Source: Proteiniphilum propionicum
Lineage (GTDB): Bacteria; Bacteroidota; Bacteroidia; Bacteroidales; Dysgonomonadaceae
Length of the DNA stretch: 64,000 nucleotides
Reading direction: 5' to 3'
NCBI RefSeq assembly: GCF_022267555.1
Contig: NZ_CP073586.1
Location: 1,789,501-1,853,500 of the forward strand
Position 1 is the first letter of the stretch. Every line of letters begins with the position of its first letter. A model generated the notes under the pieces. It worked only from the letters and a program-made list of their open reading frames with translations, searched no databases and was not told the DNA's origin. Positions 50,937 to 60,985 of the stretch are shown piece after piece. Both the position numbers and the translations under genes were made by a program.

Positions 50937-51336
50937 ACTATTGCGATAAGTGAGAGCAGATAAAAAGCTTGCTTTTGATATGCCGAGCGCAGCAATAGTC
51001 TAACTTTAGTGAACTATTTGCGTTAAGCCGTATGAGCAGAGCCAAGCTTGCTTGAGCTATGCCACGGCGAGCAAATATCTAACTTTAGTGAACTATTTGC
51101 GTTAAGCCATATGAGCAGAGCCAAGCTTGCTTGAGCTATGCCACGGCGAGCAAATATCTAACTTTAGTGAACTATTTGCGTTAAGCCATATGAGCAGAGC
51201 CAAGCTTGCTTGAGCTATGCCACGGCGAGCAAATATCTAACTTTAGTGAACTATTTCGTTAAGCTAAATGAGCAGAGGACAAATTTATTTGGACTATGCC
51301 ATAGCGAGAAATAGTCTAACTTTAGTGAATATTATC
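50933..51336 (+). repeat. Tandem array of 79-bp hairpin repeats
   Basis: Five units start at 50933, 51009, 51088, 51167 and 51246, with a partial sixth from 51325. Units 2-4 are almost identical (79 bp); unit 1 is 76 bp and unit 5 is 79 bp but diverged. Each runs GTGAACTATT..., then a central palindrome, then ...AATAGTCTAACTTTA. The outer arms pair: ACTATTGC with GCAATAGT in unit 1, TATTTGC with GCAAATA in units 2-4, ACTATTTC with GAAATAGT in unit 5. The centre also pairs differently in each (AAAAG-CTTG-CTTTT; CAAG-CTTG-CTTG; CAAA-TTTA-TTTG). The array fills nearly all of the gap between hppA and mdh. Confidence 0.9.
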
Positions 51337-51369
51337 ATTTTGTGTATATTGTGATCGAATAACTTTTTG

Positions 51370-51377
51370 TAAATTTG
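51370..51377 (+). promoter_or_regulatory. Promoter -7 box for mdh
   Basis: TAAATTTG matches TAnnTTTG and lies about 60 bases before the mdh ATG, just after the repeat array. No well-spaced -33 TTTG was found. Confidence 0.4.
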
Positions 51378-51437
51378 TCGGCTTAAAATCAAGACTCATT
51401 TTGAAATAATCATTAACATCAAAATAGCAATTAAATT

Positions 51438-52436
51438 ATGAGCTTTCTGACGAACGACAAATTAACAATTGTGGGAGCTGCTGGTATGATCGGCTCAAAT
51501 ATGGTGCAGACTGCCGCTATGATGCGCTTAACGCCTAATATATGCCTTTACGACCCGTTTACAAGGGGCTTGGAGGGTGTGGTTGAGGAGATGCGTCATT
51601 GCGGATTTGAAGGTGTAAACTTCACTTTTTCCACCGATGTAAAAGAGGCATTCACCGGTACAAAATATATGATCTCATCGGGTGGTGCACCTCGAAAAGA
51701 TGGGATGACACGCGAAGATTTGTTGAAAGGAAATGCCGAAATAGCTGCCCAGCTTGGGAAAAATATCAAATTGTACTGCCCCGGCCTTAAGCACCTCACC
51801 GTTATTTTCAATCCTGCTGATATTACTGGCCTGGTAGCATTGATCTACTCAGGTCTGAAACCTTCACAAGTAACCACATTGGCGGCGTTAGACAGCACAC
51901 GCCTGCAAAGCGAACTGGCAAAACACTTTGGTGTTGACCAGAGCAGCGTAACCGGTGCCAGGACTTATGGAGGGCACGGTGAACAGATGGCTGTTTTCGC
52001 TTCAACAGCGAAAGTAGGCGACAAGCTATTAACAGACCTCATAGGAACACCTTCACTGACAAATGAAGAGTGGAGTGAACTTAAAAAACGTGTTACCAAA
52101 GGTGGCGCAAACATTATAAAGCTGCGTGGGCGTTCTTCATTCCAGAGTCCTGCATACACATCGGTAGAGATGATTCGTGCAGCCATGGGTGGTGAAGAAT
52201 TCCGCTGGCCTTCCGGATGCTACGTGAATGATCACGAATTTGGCCATATTATGATGGCAATGGAAACAACACTTGACACTAACGGTGTGTCGTATGGTGA
52301 GGTAAAAGGTTCAGAAAGCGAAATTGAGGAATTGAAACAGAGCTACGGACACCTTGTCAAGCTTCGTGATGAGGTGATATCAATGGGTATCATCCCTTCA
52401 ATAGATCAGTGGAGCAGTGTGAATTCTAATCTTTAA
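51438..52436 (+). CDS. mdh: Malate dehydrogenase
   Basis: NAD-dependent dehydrogenase of 332 residues interconverting malate and oxaloacetate. It has the nucleotide-binding motif VGAAGMIGSNMVQTAAMM, SSGGAPRKDGMTREDLLKGN, LDSTRLQSELAKHFGVD with the substrate-binding arginine, and the catalytic histidine in TYGGHGEQMAVFAS. This resembles the Bacteroides-type MDH. It stands alone and ends at a hairpin terminator. Confidence 0.95.
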   Translation: MSFLTNDKLTIVGAAGMIGSNMVQTAAMMRLTPNICLYDPFTRGLEGVVEEMRHCGFEGVNFTFSTDVKEAFTGTKYMISSGGAPRKDGMTREDLLKGNAEIAAQLGKNIKLYCPGLKHLTVIFNPADITGLVALIYSGLKPSQVTTLAALDSTRLQSELAKHFGVDQSSVTGARTYGGHGEQMAVFASTAKVGDKLLTDLIGTPSLTNEEWSELKKRVTKGGANIIKLRGRSSFQSPAYTSVEMIRAAMGGEEFRWPSGCYVNDHEFGHIMMAMETTLDTNGVSYGEVKGSESEIEELKQSYGHLVKLRDEVISMGIIPSIDQWSSVNSNL

Positions 52437-52465
52437 GTAGAGGTAGTTGTTATAATACATAATAA

Positions 52466-52494
52466 AAGGAGGCTGAAATTCAGTCTCCTTTTTT
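52466..52494 (+). terminator. Terminator after mdh
   Basis: AAAGGAGGCTGAA pairs with TTCAGTCTCCTTT (one mismatch) and is followed by Ts. Confidence 0.8.
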
Positions 52495-52599
52495 GTTATA
52501 TTTTATTAGATATCAAGTTTGAAAAACATTTTCTACAAAGCGTTTTTGAATATCATTCAGAAGATTAAGTAGGCCGGCGTTATGTCGAACTTATTTATG

Positions 52600-52839
52600 T
52601 TAATATGATAAAAGTCGCCTATCACCCTCCAGCTCCCGTAACCGGGTGATATCCTGTGTTACTTCCTCACTCTCAGATATTCACCGTTTTCGCCACGTAC
52701 AGCTGAATATTCAATATAAATAAATCGCCCCTTGAAGTCTGAGATCCAGAAAACAGCTTTATTCTCTTTGCCGCTCTTGAAATCCGTTAGAATACGTTCT
52801 ACCACATGCACGCTTCCCAACGGTGTTACCCTTCTCCCC
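52600..52839 (-). pseudogene. Decayed DUF438/PAS domain protein fragment
   Basis: Minus-strand translation gives VTPLGSVHVVERILTDFK, then NKAVFWISDFKGRFIYIEY, then SAVRGENGEYLR and a stop at 52659. The adjacent frame then continues EEVTQDITRLRELEGDRRLL and a stop near 52600. Together these resemble the C-terminal PAS part of DUF438 proteins, broken by one frameshift and lacking the N-terminal DUF438 and hemerythrin parts. No start codon is available: a stop lies just upstream at 52842. It overlaps the cupin stop by 14 bases. Such proteins are commonly found near hcp-type genes, the context here. Confidence 0.65.
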
Positions 52840-53155
52840 TTATCATTGTCAGCAGCATTTTAAAAGGTTCGGTTGCCCTTACTGCATGAGAAACATTTGC
52901 CGGCATTATTATACAGTCTCCTTTTTCCAAAAAGTGAATTATGCCTCCCAGCTCTATCTCCGCCTTCCCTTCGAGTATTTGGACAAAAGCATCGTAGTTT
53001 GCGGTATGCTCGGTCAAACCCTGTTCTTTATCGAAAGAAAAGAGGGTAATATTTCCAGCCCTGTTTTTTGTTACCTGTTTGCTTACAACACCGCCCGAAG
53101 CATATTCTATCGATTCAGCCAGGGCAATGACTTTTGATTTTTCGTATGTTGCCAT
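52826..53155 (-). CDS. Cupin domain protein
   Basis: Small single-domain beta barrel of 109 residues. Cupin motif 1 is seen around EHTANYDAFVQILEGKAEIE and motif 2 around GDCIIMPANVSHAVRA, with a histidine in each that could bind metal. It is downstream of hcp on the same strand, about 140 bases away, and just upstream of the DUF438 remnant. Its substrate is unknown; the setting suggests a part in the anaerobic nitric oxide response. Confidence 0.85.
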   Translation of the reverse strand: MATYEKSKVIALAESIEYASGGVVSKQVTKNRAGNITLFSFDKEQGLTEHTANYDAFVQILEGKAEIELGGIIHFLEKGDCIIMPANVSHAVRATEPFKMLLTMIRGEG

Positions 53156-53294
53156 ATTGTTATTCCTATAAAAAAAGTTAACTAAAATGATGTAGCTTAT
53201 TTTTTTGTTATCCGTATTTTCCTATTTAAACATAGGAACTTATAAGTTGCAAGTTACAATTTGTGTAATATAGTTTTCCTTTAGAGGGCCATCT

Positions 53295-54953
53295 CTAAGC
53301 ATTCAGCATCACCTTCATATCTTCATCAACGTTTGTGATCCCCGAAATACCGAAGTTGTTTACCAGTACATTTATTACATTGGGTGAAAGAAATGCAGGC
53401 AGGGTGGGGCCGAGATGTATATTCTTCACCCCTAAGGATAGAAGCGCCAGCAGTACAATTACCGCCTTTTGTTCATACCATGCAATATTGTAAACAATTG
53501 GCAGGTCGTTCAAATCATCCAATCCGAATGCTTCTTTGAGTGCTAGTGCAATTTTCACAAGCGAGAAGCTGTCGTTACACTGTCCCGCATCCAGTATGCG
53601 GGGAATGCCGTTGATATCACCCAGAGGAAGTTTGTTGTAACGGTATTTTGCACACCCTGCCGTAAGTATTACTGTATCTTTAGGAAGCTTTTCGGCGAAT
53701 TCGGTATAGTAGTTGCGCCCGCTCATACGTCCGTCACAACCGCCCATAACGAAAAATTTACGTATTGCACCTGTTTTAACAGCATCAACCACTTTATCGG
53801 CCAGTGCAATCACCTGATTGTGGGCAAAGCCTCCAATGATCTCACCCGATTCAATCTCTTCCGGTGGAGCACATTTTTGTGCATGTGCTATCAATGCTGA
53901 AAAATCTTTGGGTTGGCCATCCTTCCGGTCTTCTATATGCTTAAACCCTTCGAATCCCGATGCACCCGTGGTATACACCCTGTCAGTATAGGTGGACGAT
54001 CTCTTTGGTGGAACAATACAGTTGGTAGTAAAAAGAATAACGCCATTGAAATTTTCAAAATCCTCTGTCTGGTGCCACCACGAGCTTCCATAATTTCCTA
54101 CAAAGTGTTTGTATTTTTTGAATGCCGGGTAGTAATTAGCCGGGAGCATCTCGCTGTGTGTATAAACATCTACACCGGTTCCTTCGGTCTGTTTCAGAAG
54201 CTCTTCCATATCTTTCATATCGTGCCCGCTTATGAGGATACCCGGGTTTTTGCGAACACCCAGGTTAACTTTAGTTATTTCCGGATTTCCGTAGCTCGAA
54301 GTATTAGCCTTATCCAGCAACGCCATTGCCTGCACCCCGTATCTTCCGGTTTCCAGCACTAGTGCTGTCAGCTCATCAGCCGTTAGAGAATCGTTGGTCA
54401 CATCAACCAGTGCCCGCTGCATAAAGCCATAGATTTCATTATCTTCATAACCAAGGTTGAATGCATGTTCAGCATAGGCTGCCATTCCCTTTAGCCCGTA
54501 AGTAGTCAATTCGCGCAGTGAACGGATATCTTCGTTTTTTGTAGTCAATATACCTGCATCCAATGCTTTTTCTGCCATCTCCTCTTCAGACTCACCGGTC
54601 CAGAAGGCCCCGTCGTAGGTAATACATTCAATGTTTCCACCTGCTGATATCAATCTCTCTTTGGCCGCGTTTCTCATTTCGTATGCCATTAGTATACGTG
54701 TGATGAAACGGCTTTTATCGAAATTCGCGTTGGTGATAGTCATAAAGAGGCTGTCGGTAATAAACTTGTTTATTTCTGGTATCTCAATGCCAAGTTCCCT
54801 TAACCGGACGGTATAATGCGAAATCCCTTTGCAGAGAAACATCAACAAATCCTGCAGATTAGCTACATCGGCAGTTTTTCCGCAGACACCCTTTACGGTA
54901 CAACCTGTATTTTTACTGGTTTCCTGACACTGAAAGCAAAACATTTTTTCCAT
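53295..54953 (-). CDS. hcp: Hydroxylamine reductase / hybrid cluster protein
   Basis: Iron-sulfur-oxygen hybrid cluster enzyme of 552 residues, known to reduce hydroxylamine and nitric oxide and to act in nitrosative stress. The N-terminal cysteines Cys6, Cys9, Cys18 and Cys24 (CxxC-x8-C-x5-C) fit the strict-anaerobe type that binds a [4Fe-4S] cluster. Hybrid-cluster ligands appear in [41 protein letters not shown], and [11 protein letters not shown] promoter box and a Crp/Fnr-like dyad lie upstream, and a Crp/Fnr gene is divergent. Confidence 0.96.
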   Translation of the reverse strand: MEKMFCFQCQETSKNTGCTVKGVCGKTADVANLQDLLMFLCKGISHYTVRLRELGIEIPEINKFITDSLFMTITNANFDKSRFITRILMAYEMRNAAKERLISAGGNIECITYDGAFWTGESEEEMAEKALDAGILTTKNEDIRSLRELTTYGLKGMAAYAEHAFNLGYEDNEIYGFMQRALVDVTNDSLTADELTALVLETGRYGVQAMALLDKANTSSYGNPEITKVNLGVRKNPGILISGHDMKDMEELLKQTEGTGVDVYTHSEMLPANYYPAFKKYKHFVGNYGSSWWHQTEDFENFNGVILFTTNCIVPPKRSSTYTDRVYTTGASGFEGFKHIEDRKDGQPKDFSALIAHAQKCAPPEEIESGEIIGGFAHNQVIALADKVVDAVKTGAIRKFFVMGGCDGRMSGRNYYTEFAEKLPKDTVILTAGCAKYRYNKLPLGDINGIPRILDAGQCNDSFSLVKIALALKEAFGLDDLNDLPIVYNIAWYEQKAVIVLLALLSLGVKNIHLGPTLPAFLSPNVINVLVNNFGISGITNVDEDMKVMLNA

Positions 54954-54984
54954 ATACTTTTGTTTTTATTGTTATTGAGTGATG

Positions 54985-54992
54985 CAAATATA
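54985..54992 (-). promoter_or_regulatory. Promoter -7 box for hcp
   Basis: The minus strand reads TATATTTG, an exact TAnnTTTG, about 32 bases before the hcp ATG. If it spans -12 to -5, transcription starts near 54980. Confidence 0.6.
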
Positions 54993-55013
54993 TCCTGATT
55001 CAATAGCAAAATG

Positions 55014-55029
55014 TGTAACCAATGTTACA
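55014..55029. promoter_or_regulatory. Crp/Fnr-type operator between hcp and its regulator
   Basis: TGTAAC-CAAT-GTTACA is a perfect 16-base dyad. Its centre (55021.5) lies about 41.5 bases upstream of the inferred hcp transcript start, the classic class II activator position. It resembles sites proposed for HcpR-type regulators. Confidence 0.65.
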
Positions 55030-55064
55030 ATTTGTCGATTTAATAATATTTAACAAATGAAGTC

Positions 55065-55095
55065 ATTGTCTGATCTTCCCCTAGTTGTACCTTTG
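55065..55095 (+). promoter_or_regulatory. Promoter of the Crp/Fnr gene
   Basis: ATTG at 55065-55068 and TACCTTTG at 55088-55095 (exact TAnnTTTG) are separated by 19 bases. The expected transcript start near 55100 rules out the upstream ATG at 55057 and supports translation from 55114. Confidence 0.6.
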
Positions 55096-55113
55096 TTTCA
55101 AAACAAAAATGCG

Positions 55114-55779
55114 ATGTCAGAATACAATATAACCTTGTGTCCTCTTTTCTACAATCTATCATTAGAGGAGACAGATGAAATTCTGGAACGCTCTGTATCT
55201 GAAGTACGAACATTGGACAAAGGCAATTATGTTACCCGTCAGGGTGATAAAATAAACTGTCTTTACCTGCTGATGGATGGTCTCGTACGAACGGAAATGG
55301 TTGCCAAAGATGGAAATGTTCTTGAGATTGAGTTCATTGAACCTGTGAGACCGCTAGCCCCTGCCTTTCTTGTTGCTTCCGAAAACCGGTATCCGGTAGA
55401 TGTGATCACTGCTGAGAGAAGCGTTTTTTATGTTATTCCCAAATCGTTGTGGTTAAAGGAGATGATGATGAATGAAAAGCTGCTTATCAACTTTATGAAA
55501 GTCAACTCCAATATAACAGTCTTTCTTTCAAAAAAGTTGCAAATGATGTCGATTAAAAGTCTCAAGGGCAAGCTCTCTCTATATATACTTGAGAATACAA
55601 CCCCACAGAATAACTCTTTTATTTTAAGGCGCACCCAGACACAATTAGCGGAATATTTTGGAGTACAGCGCCCTTCCTTGGCACGCACTCTTGGTGAAAT
55701 GATCCGTGAAGGGTTGATATCGCTTTATAAAAGAGAACTGAAAGTGCTTGACAGAAAAAAGCTGGAAGATTTGGTTTAA
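55114..55779 (+). CDS. Crp/Fnr family transcriptional regulator (HcpR-like by context)
   Basis: Regulator of 221 residues. The N-terminal cyclic-nucleotide-type barrel (LDKGNYVTRQGDKINCLYLL, MDGLVRTEMVAKDGNVLEIE) is followed by a C-terminal winged helix (TQTQLAEYFGVQRPSLARTL). It lacks an N-terminal cysteine cluster of the E. coli FNR type. It is divergent from hcp with a perfect dyad between them, the arrangement known for HcpR, which senses nitrosative stress (heme-based in P. gingivalis). The start at 55114 follows from promoter placement. Confidence 0.88.
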   Translation: MSEYNITLCPLFYNLSLEETDEILERSVSEVRTLDKGNYVTRQGDKINCLYLLMDGLVRTEMVAKDGNVLEIEFIEPVRPLAPAFLVASENRYPVDVITAERSVFYVIPKSLWLKEMMMNEKLLINFMKVNSNITVFLSKKLQMMSIKSLKGKLSLYILENTTPQNNSFILRRTQTQLAEYFGVQRPSLARTLGEMIREGLISLYKRELKVLDRKKLEDLV

Positions 55780-55843
55780 CACCTCCATTTTGGTTTTTGT
55801 AATGATTTACCGGTGAAAAGCAGTTTAGACTAAAATAAAAGTA

Positions 55844-55851
55844 TATATTTG
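55844..55851 (+). promoter_or_regulatory. Promoter -7 box for the Gfo/Idh gene
   Basis: TATATTTG is an exact TAnnTTTG match about 46 bases before the ATG at 55898. A TTTA upstream is only a weak -33 element. Confidence 0.45.
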
Positions 55852-55897
55852 CAAAGAAAGAGGAAAAAGTATTCACTATCATATTAATCTAAAAGTC

Positions 55898-57220
55898 ATG
55901 AGTAATCAATTATCAAGAAGAAAATTTATTAAAACGGCTGCTGTAGGTGCCGTTGGTGTTACTGTTTTTCCACAGTTTCTAACTTCGTGTAAACAAAACA
56001 AGGCTGCAGGTAGTGATGACGAAATCATTCGCCTTGGTTTTATAGGCCTTGGCCAGCAGGCTATGTATCTGTTAAATGGATTTATTGGTATTCCGGGAGT
56101 GCAGGTGGTTGCCGGAAGCGATGTTTACGGTATAAAACGGGAGCGGTTCTTAAAGCGTGTGAACGCGCATTATGCTGATAAGCAGCAGGAAGTTGCCGTT
56201 GAAACGTATGAGAACTACAAGGATCTGATTGCGCGCGAAGATATTGATGCTGTGGTTATTGCCACGCCAGATCACTGGCATGCTTTTATGGCGATAGATG
56301 CCTGCAATGCAAAGAAAAACATCTATCTGGAAAAACCGCTGACATTTACCATTAAGGAGGGTCAGATGCTGGTGAAAGCTGTTCGCGACAATGGTGTGAT
56401 TCTTGGTGTAGGCAGTCAGCAGCGCTCCGACGCTAATTTCCAGCACGCCGTGAAAATGGTACAGGAAGGAAAGATTGGCAAAATAGAAAAAGTAAACGCC
56501 TACGTAGGCGCTCCTCCCAAACCGTACGATCTTCCCGAGGAACCCGTTCCTGCCGATTTGAACTGGCCTTTATGGTTGGGCCCGTCTGAGTTTGTTCATT
56601 ACAACTCCCAGCTGAACCCACCAATATCGCTCGATCCTGAACAGAATGAACAGTTCTGGGGCGCATGGCGCTGGTATAAGGAGCTTGGTGGCGGTTTCAC
56701 CACAGACTGGGGCGCACATATGTTTGATATAGTTCAGTGGGGCCTTGAGATGGATAACAGCGGACCCGTTGAAATTATTCCCGCCGGCTATGAAGATACA
56801 AAATTCCTCACCTATAAATATGCCAACGGCGTTGTTATGACCGAAGAGCCTTTCGATGAGCAACAGACCAAAGGTGTGAAATTCTGGGGCGACAAAGGGT
56901 GGATAGAGGTTTCGAGAGGCCATTTCGTTGCGTCAGACGACAGCCTGTTACCTCCAAAGGTGGAAGTTGCAGAGGGCGCTTATGAGACTAAAATACCACA
57001 TCTCGAAAATTTTATTGAATCATTAAAGGCAAAGACCGATCCGGTTGTCCCCGTGGAGACAGGTCATCGTTCTTGTACCGTATGTACGCTGGGTAACATC
57101 GCCTACGATCTGGGCCGTCCCATCAAGTGGGATCCGGCAACAGAGAAGTTTGTTGATGATACGGAAGCCGAAGCCAACAGGCTTTTTAATAAAACTTACA
57201 GCGAAGGATACGTCTTGTGA
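55898..57220 (+). CDS. Gfo/Idh/MocA family oxidoreductase, exported
   Basis: NAD(P)-binding oxidoreductase of 440 residues. It begins with a twin-arginine-type signal (SRRKFIKTAAVGAVGVTV) ending in a possible lipobox, FLTSC. The Rossmann motif is GFIGLGQQAMYLL, and the family EKP motif is in IYLEKPLTF. HWHAFMAIDAC-type and GGGFTTDWGAHMFD segments follow; the latter holds the usual histidine. Relatives act on glycans or sugar acids in the periplasm; the substrate is unknown. It converges with aspS. Confidence 0.92.
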   Translation: MSNQLSRRKFIKTAAVGAVGVTVFPQFLTSCKQNKAAGSDDEIIRLGFIGLGQQAMYLLNGFIGIPGVQVVAGSDVYGIKRERFLKRVNAHYADKQQEVAVETYENYKDLIAREDIDAVVIATPDHWHAFMAIDACNAKKNIYLEKPLTFTIKEGQMLVKAVRDNGVILGVGSQQRSDANFQHAVKMVQEGKIGKIEKVNAYVGAPPKPYDLPEEPVPADLNWPLWLGPSEFVHYNSQLNPPISLDPEQNEQFWGAWRWYKELGGGFTTDWGAHMFDIVQWGLEMDNSGPVEIIPAGYEDTKFLTYKYANGVVMTEEPFDEQQTKGVKFWGDKGWIEVSRGHFVASDDSLLPPKVEVAEGAYETKIPHLENFIESLKAKTDPVVPVETGHRSCTVCTLGNIAYDLGRPIKWDPATEKFVDDTEAEANRLFNKTYSEGYVL

Positions 57221-57243
57221 CAATAGAATCGTAATTAATTATA

Positions 57244-57268
57244 AAAGCTGCCACATGGCAGCTTTTTT

Positions 57269-57270
<2 letters not shown>
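57244..57270. terminator. Bidirectional terminator between Gfo/Idh and aspS
   Basis: AAAGCTGCC and GGCAGCTTT are perfect arms around ACAT, with A and T runs at the two sides. It serves both convergent genes. Confidence 0.85.
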
Positions 57271-59020
<1,750 letters not shown>

Positions 59021-59423
59021 AAATGATTACTCTTTATAGATTGAGTGTCTGAATAAAAAAATTACCCCGACAGATATAAAATTGAGTGCAAATGTACATA
59101 AAAATGTACAAAACAGGTTGAAAAAATGTCTCAATGGATAAAAATCATCCCAAATAACTGAAAAAAGTTAACCTCAAGCGAACGCTATTTCCATGATAAT
59201 CCCGAGATTGCATTGTGTTAATCGCTTTAAAATCCTGTAACTTTGTGATCAGCAACAACAAATGTTTGCAAGCCATTTAAAAAAGGAATTATTCCATTCT
59301 CCCCACCCTGAAATAACATCAACTTAATTTGTGTATTTAATACTCTTATTTGTGATTTTATAGTTAATAATAAATGAAGATAAGAGGTTTTCCATGGCAA
59401 AATTTGTAAAAAACCTAATAAGT
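59021..59423. other. Intergenic region, no gene seen
   Basis: Apart from the aspS promoter box this AT-rich stretch shows no coding region or strong repeat. An 83-codon minus-strand frame at 59227-59478 lacks any family-like pattern. Confidence 0.5.
59089..59096 (-). promoter_or_regulatory. Promoter -7 box for aspS
   Basis: The minus strand reads TACATTTG, an exact TAnnTTTG. Confidence 0.5.
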
Positions 59424-59455
59424 TTTGAGTTTGTCCAAAATTAGTTGTACTTTTG
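59424..59455 (+). promoter_or_regulatory. Promoter upstream of tRNA-Pro
   Basis: TTTG at 59424-59427 and TACTTTTG at 59448-59455 are 20 bases apart, a very good Bacteroidetes -33/-7 pair. A small hairpin (CCGGAT-ATA-ATCCGG, 59541-59555) lies in the leader before the tRNA. Confidence 0.6.
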
Positions 59456-59566
59456 CAACCACTTTTTGAGAACAACAAATAGATTGCTTTTTAAGCATGC
59501 CTGTTACTCATAGAAATTTGATGTTTCAAAAGTGAAAATTCCGGATATAATCCGGTTAAATAATTT

Positions 59567-59641
59567 CGGGGTGTAGCACAGTCCGGTTAGTGTACCTGCT
59601 TTGGGAGCAGGGGGTCGCGAGTTCGAATCCCGCCACCCCGA
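59567..59641 (+). tRNA. tRNA-Pro (anticodon TGG)
   Basis: The acceptor arms CGGGGTG (59567-59573) and CACCCCG (59634-59640) pair fully. The anticodon stem is CCTGC/GCAGG with loop TTTGGGA, giving TGG. The T arm contains GTTCGAATC. The 3' CCA is not encoded. A hairpin terminator follows. Confidence 0.97.
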
Positions 59642-59650
59642 CGGTGAAAA

Positions 59651-59692
59651 TCAAGCACTTATCTGTTTATTCAGGTAGGTGCTTTTTTTGTA
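59651..59692 (+). terminator. Terminator after tRNA-Pro
   Basis: Arms starting AAGCAC and ending GTGCTT enclose a second pairing block (CTG/CAG), followed by a run of Ts. Confidence 0.8.
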
Positions 59693-59699
59693 TAATACT

Positions 59700-59830
59700 T
59701 CCCAAAAACCGGACACCAAGTTAATATATGCCGATGAAAGAAAAAAACAAGAAGAAAATTCAGTATAGAATTAAAAGCGAAACTCGTTTTAGAAGTGCTA
59801 AGTTCAGTTTAGAAGTGCAACTTTCAGTAT
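59700..59830 (+). pseudogene. IS3-family orfA fragment (insertion-sequence scar)
   Basis: From ATG 59728 the frame reads MPMKEKNKK; one frame over, the DNA continues RKFSIELKAKLVLEVL and then stops. That is the N-terminal pattern of IS3-type OrfA proteins (RKFSxEFKAKVALEAL), here broken by a frameshift and cut off. Upstream, CCGGACACCAAGTT may be the element's end. The broken edge carries a 20-base tandem duplication (59788-59807 and 59808-59827). No orfB is present. Confidence 0.6.
59788..59827 (+). repeat. 20-base tandem duplication at the IS scar
   Basis: TTTAGAAGTGCTAAGTTCAG is followed at once by TTTAGAAGTGCAACTTTCAG. The two copies differ at three positions. Confidence 0.7.
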
Positions 59831-60087
59831 ATTATTTTGTTTGTTAAAGGAAATCTTTATAGCTTTAGGCGTTTAAATCAGATTTAGCCATGTTCGAACG
59901 TTACAAAAGTAATTACACCTTGAGGAAATATTTCATTTCGTTGAAAAGAATCAGCTTGTTATCCTTTTTATTCAGTGAATAATTTTAAAATGTAAATAAA
60001 AATATATAATAAAACAAAAATATATTTATTGACATAAGTTGTCAAATTGTTGTTTTTTCTTTGTCCTTTATTCAATTATTCATTGAC

Positions 60088-60855
60088 ATGAGATTCAAAC
60101 TTTCTTTACATATTGAAAAATTGGCCTTTGGAGATAAGCTGCCGCTAAGCTATACTTACGAGCTAAGCTCAGTCGTTTATAAAATTCTTTCCAAATCTGA
60201 TAAAGAATTCGCTGTTTGGCTCCATGAAAACGTTTTCTGTTCAGGAAATAAAAAATTTAAATTATTCACTTTTTCCCGGCTTCATGTACCTTCGTTTCGC
60301 ATAGAAGGCGAGTTTATGCATATTCTTTCCGATACGGTGGAATGGCAGATTTCTTTTCTCCCCGAGCGTAGTACACAGGAGTTTGTCAGAGGTGTTTTTC
60401 AGAACCAGACTTTCGAAGTAGGTACGCGTAAGGCAAATGTCCGTTTCCATGTACGTGAAATCAGTGTGATGCCGCTGCCCATTTTTACCGAAACAATGGA
60501 GTTTGAAACGCTTTCGCCCATTTGCATTTCATTTCGCGGCAAAAACGGGAAAGTGGATTATCTATCGCCTGACAATCCCGAAGCCCTGCCACTTATCCGA
60601 CAAAACTTATTTAATAAATATTTTGCCTTTCATGGCAAAGAATATGATTCGGAATTTGATTTTAATTTCGAGGTACTGTCCAAACCTAAATCTGTGCTTG
60701 TCACCATCAAATCAGGCACACCGCAGCAAACCCGCGTTCGTGGCTTTATGTGCAGGTTTAAGATGACAGCACCGCTTGAGCTGATGAAAGTGGCGTATGA
60801 TGCAGGAGTTGGAGAAAAGGGAAGTACAGGGTTTGGGATGATAAAAAGTATATAG
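60088..60855 (+). CDS. cas6: CRISPR-associated endoribonuclease Cas6 (first copy)
   Basis: RAMP-type ribonuclease of 255 residues that cuts pre-crRNA in repeats. It begins MRFKLSLHIEKLAFGDKLPL and ends with the diagnostic glycine-rich loop GVGEKGSTGFGMIK. The ATG at 60088 gives the usual MRF start; a TTG at 60061 would add nine residues. It is separated from the next cas gene by 183 bases containing a promoter, so the two cas6 genes are likely controlled apart. Composition is AT-rich upstream. Confidence 0.9.
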   Translation: MRFKLSLHIEKLAFGDKLPLSYTYELSSVVYKILSKSDKEFAVWLHENVFCSGNKKFKLFTFSRLHVPSFRIEGEFMHILSDTVEWQISFLPERSTQEFVRGVFQNQTFEVGTRKANVRFHVREISVMPLPIFTETMEFETLSPICISFRGKNGKVDYLSPDNPEALPLIRQNLFNKYFAFHGKEYDSEFDFNFEVLSKPKSVLVTIKSGTPQQTRVRGFMCRFKMTAPLELMKVAYDAGVGEKGSTGFGMIKSI

Positions 60856-60985
60856 GAATTAAAAACATATGGCTAATCATATCGTTGTATAATGATGATT
60901 TTCAATTTAAAAAATAAAAGATTCCATTTGGTGCGATTAAAATAAAACATTCAAATAATTATTTAAATTCAAAACGTTCAATTAA

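Noticed and set aside
50933-51336. Possible CRISPR array after hppA
   Set aside because: The unit repeats along its full 79 bp with no unique spacers, and there are no cas genes near it.
52510-52590. Short minus-strand frame reading NAGLLNLLNDIQKRFVE
   Set aside because: It looks somewhat protein-like and could be more gene debris, but it is too short and has no clear relative, so I do not call it.
53156-53294. Second Crp/Fnr site upstream of the cupin
   Set aside because: Only one half (GTTACA) is good; the other half does not match the dyad.
59227-59478. 83-codon minus-strand reading frame upstream of tRNA-Pro
   Set aside because: No family-like features; it also overlaps the good tRNA promoter.
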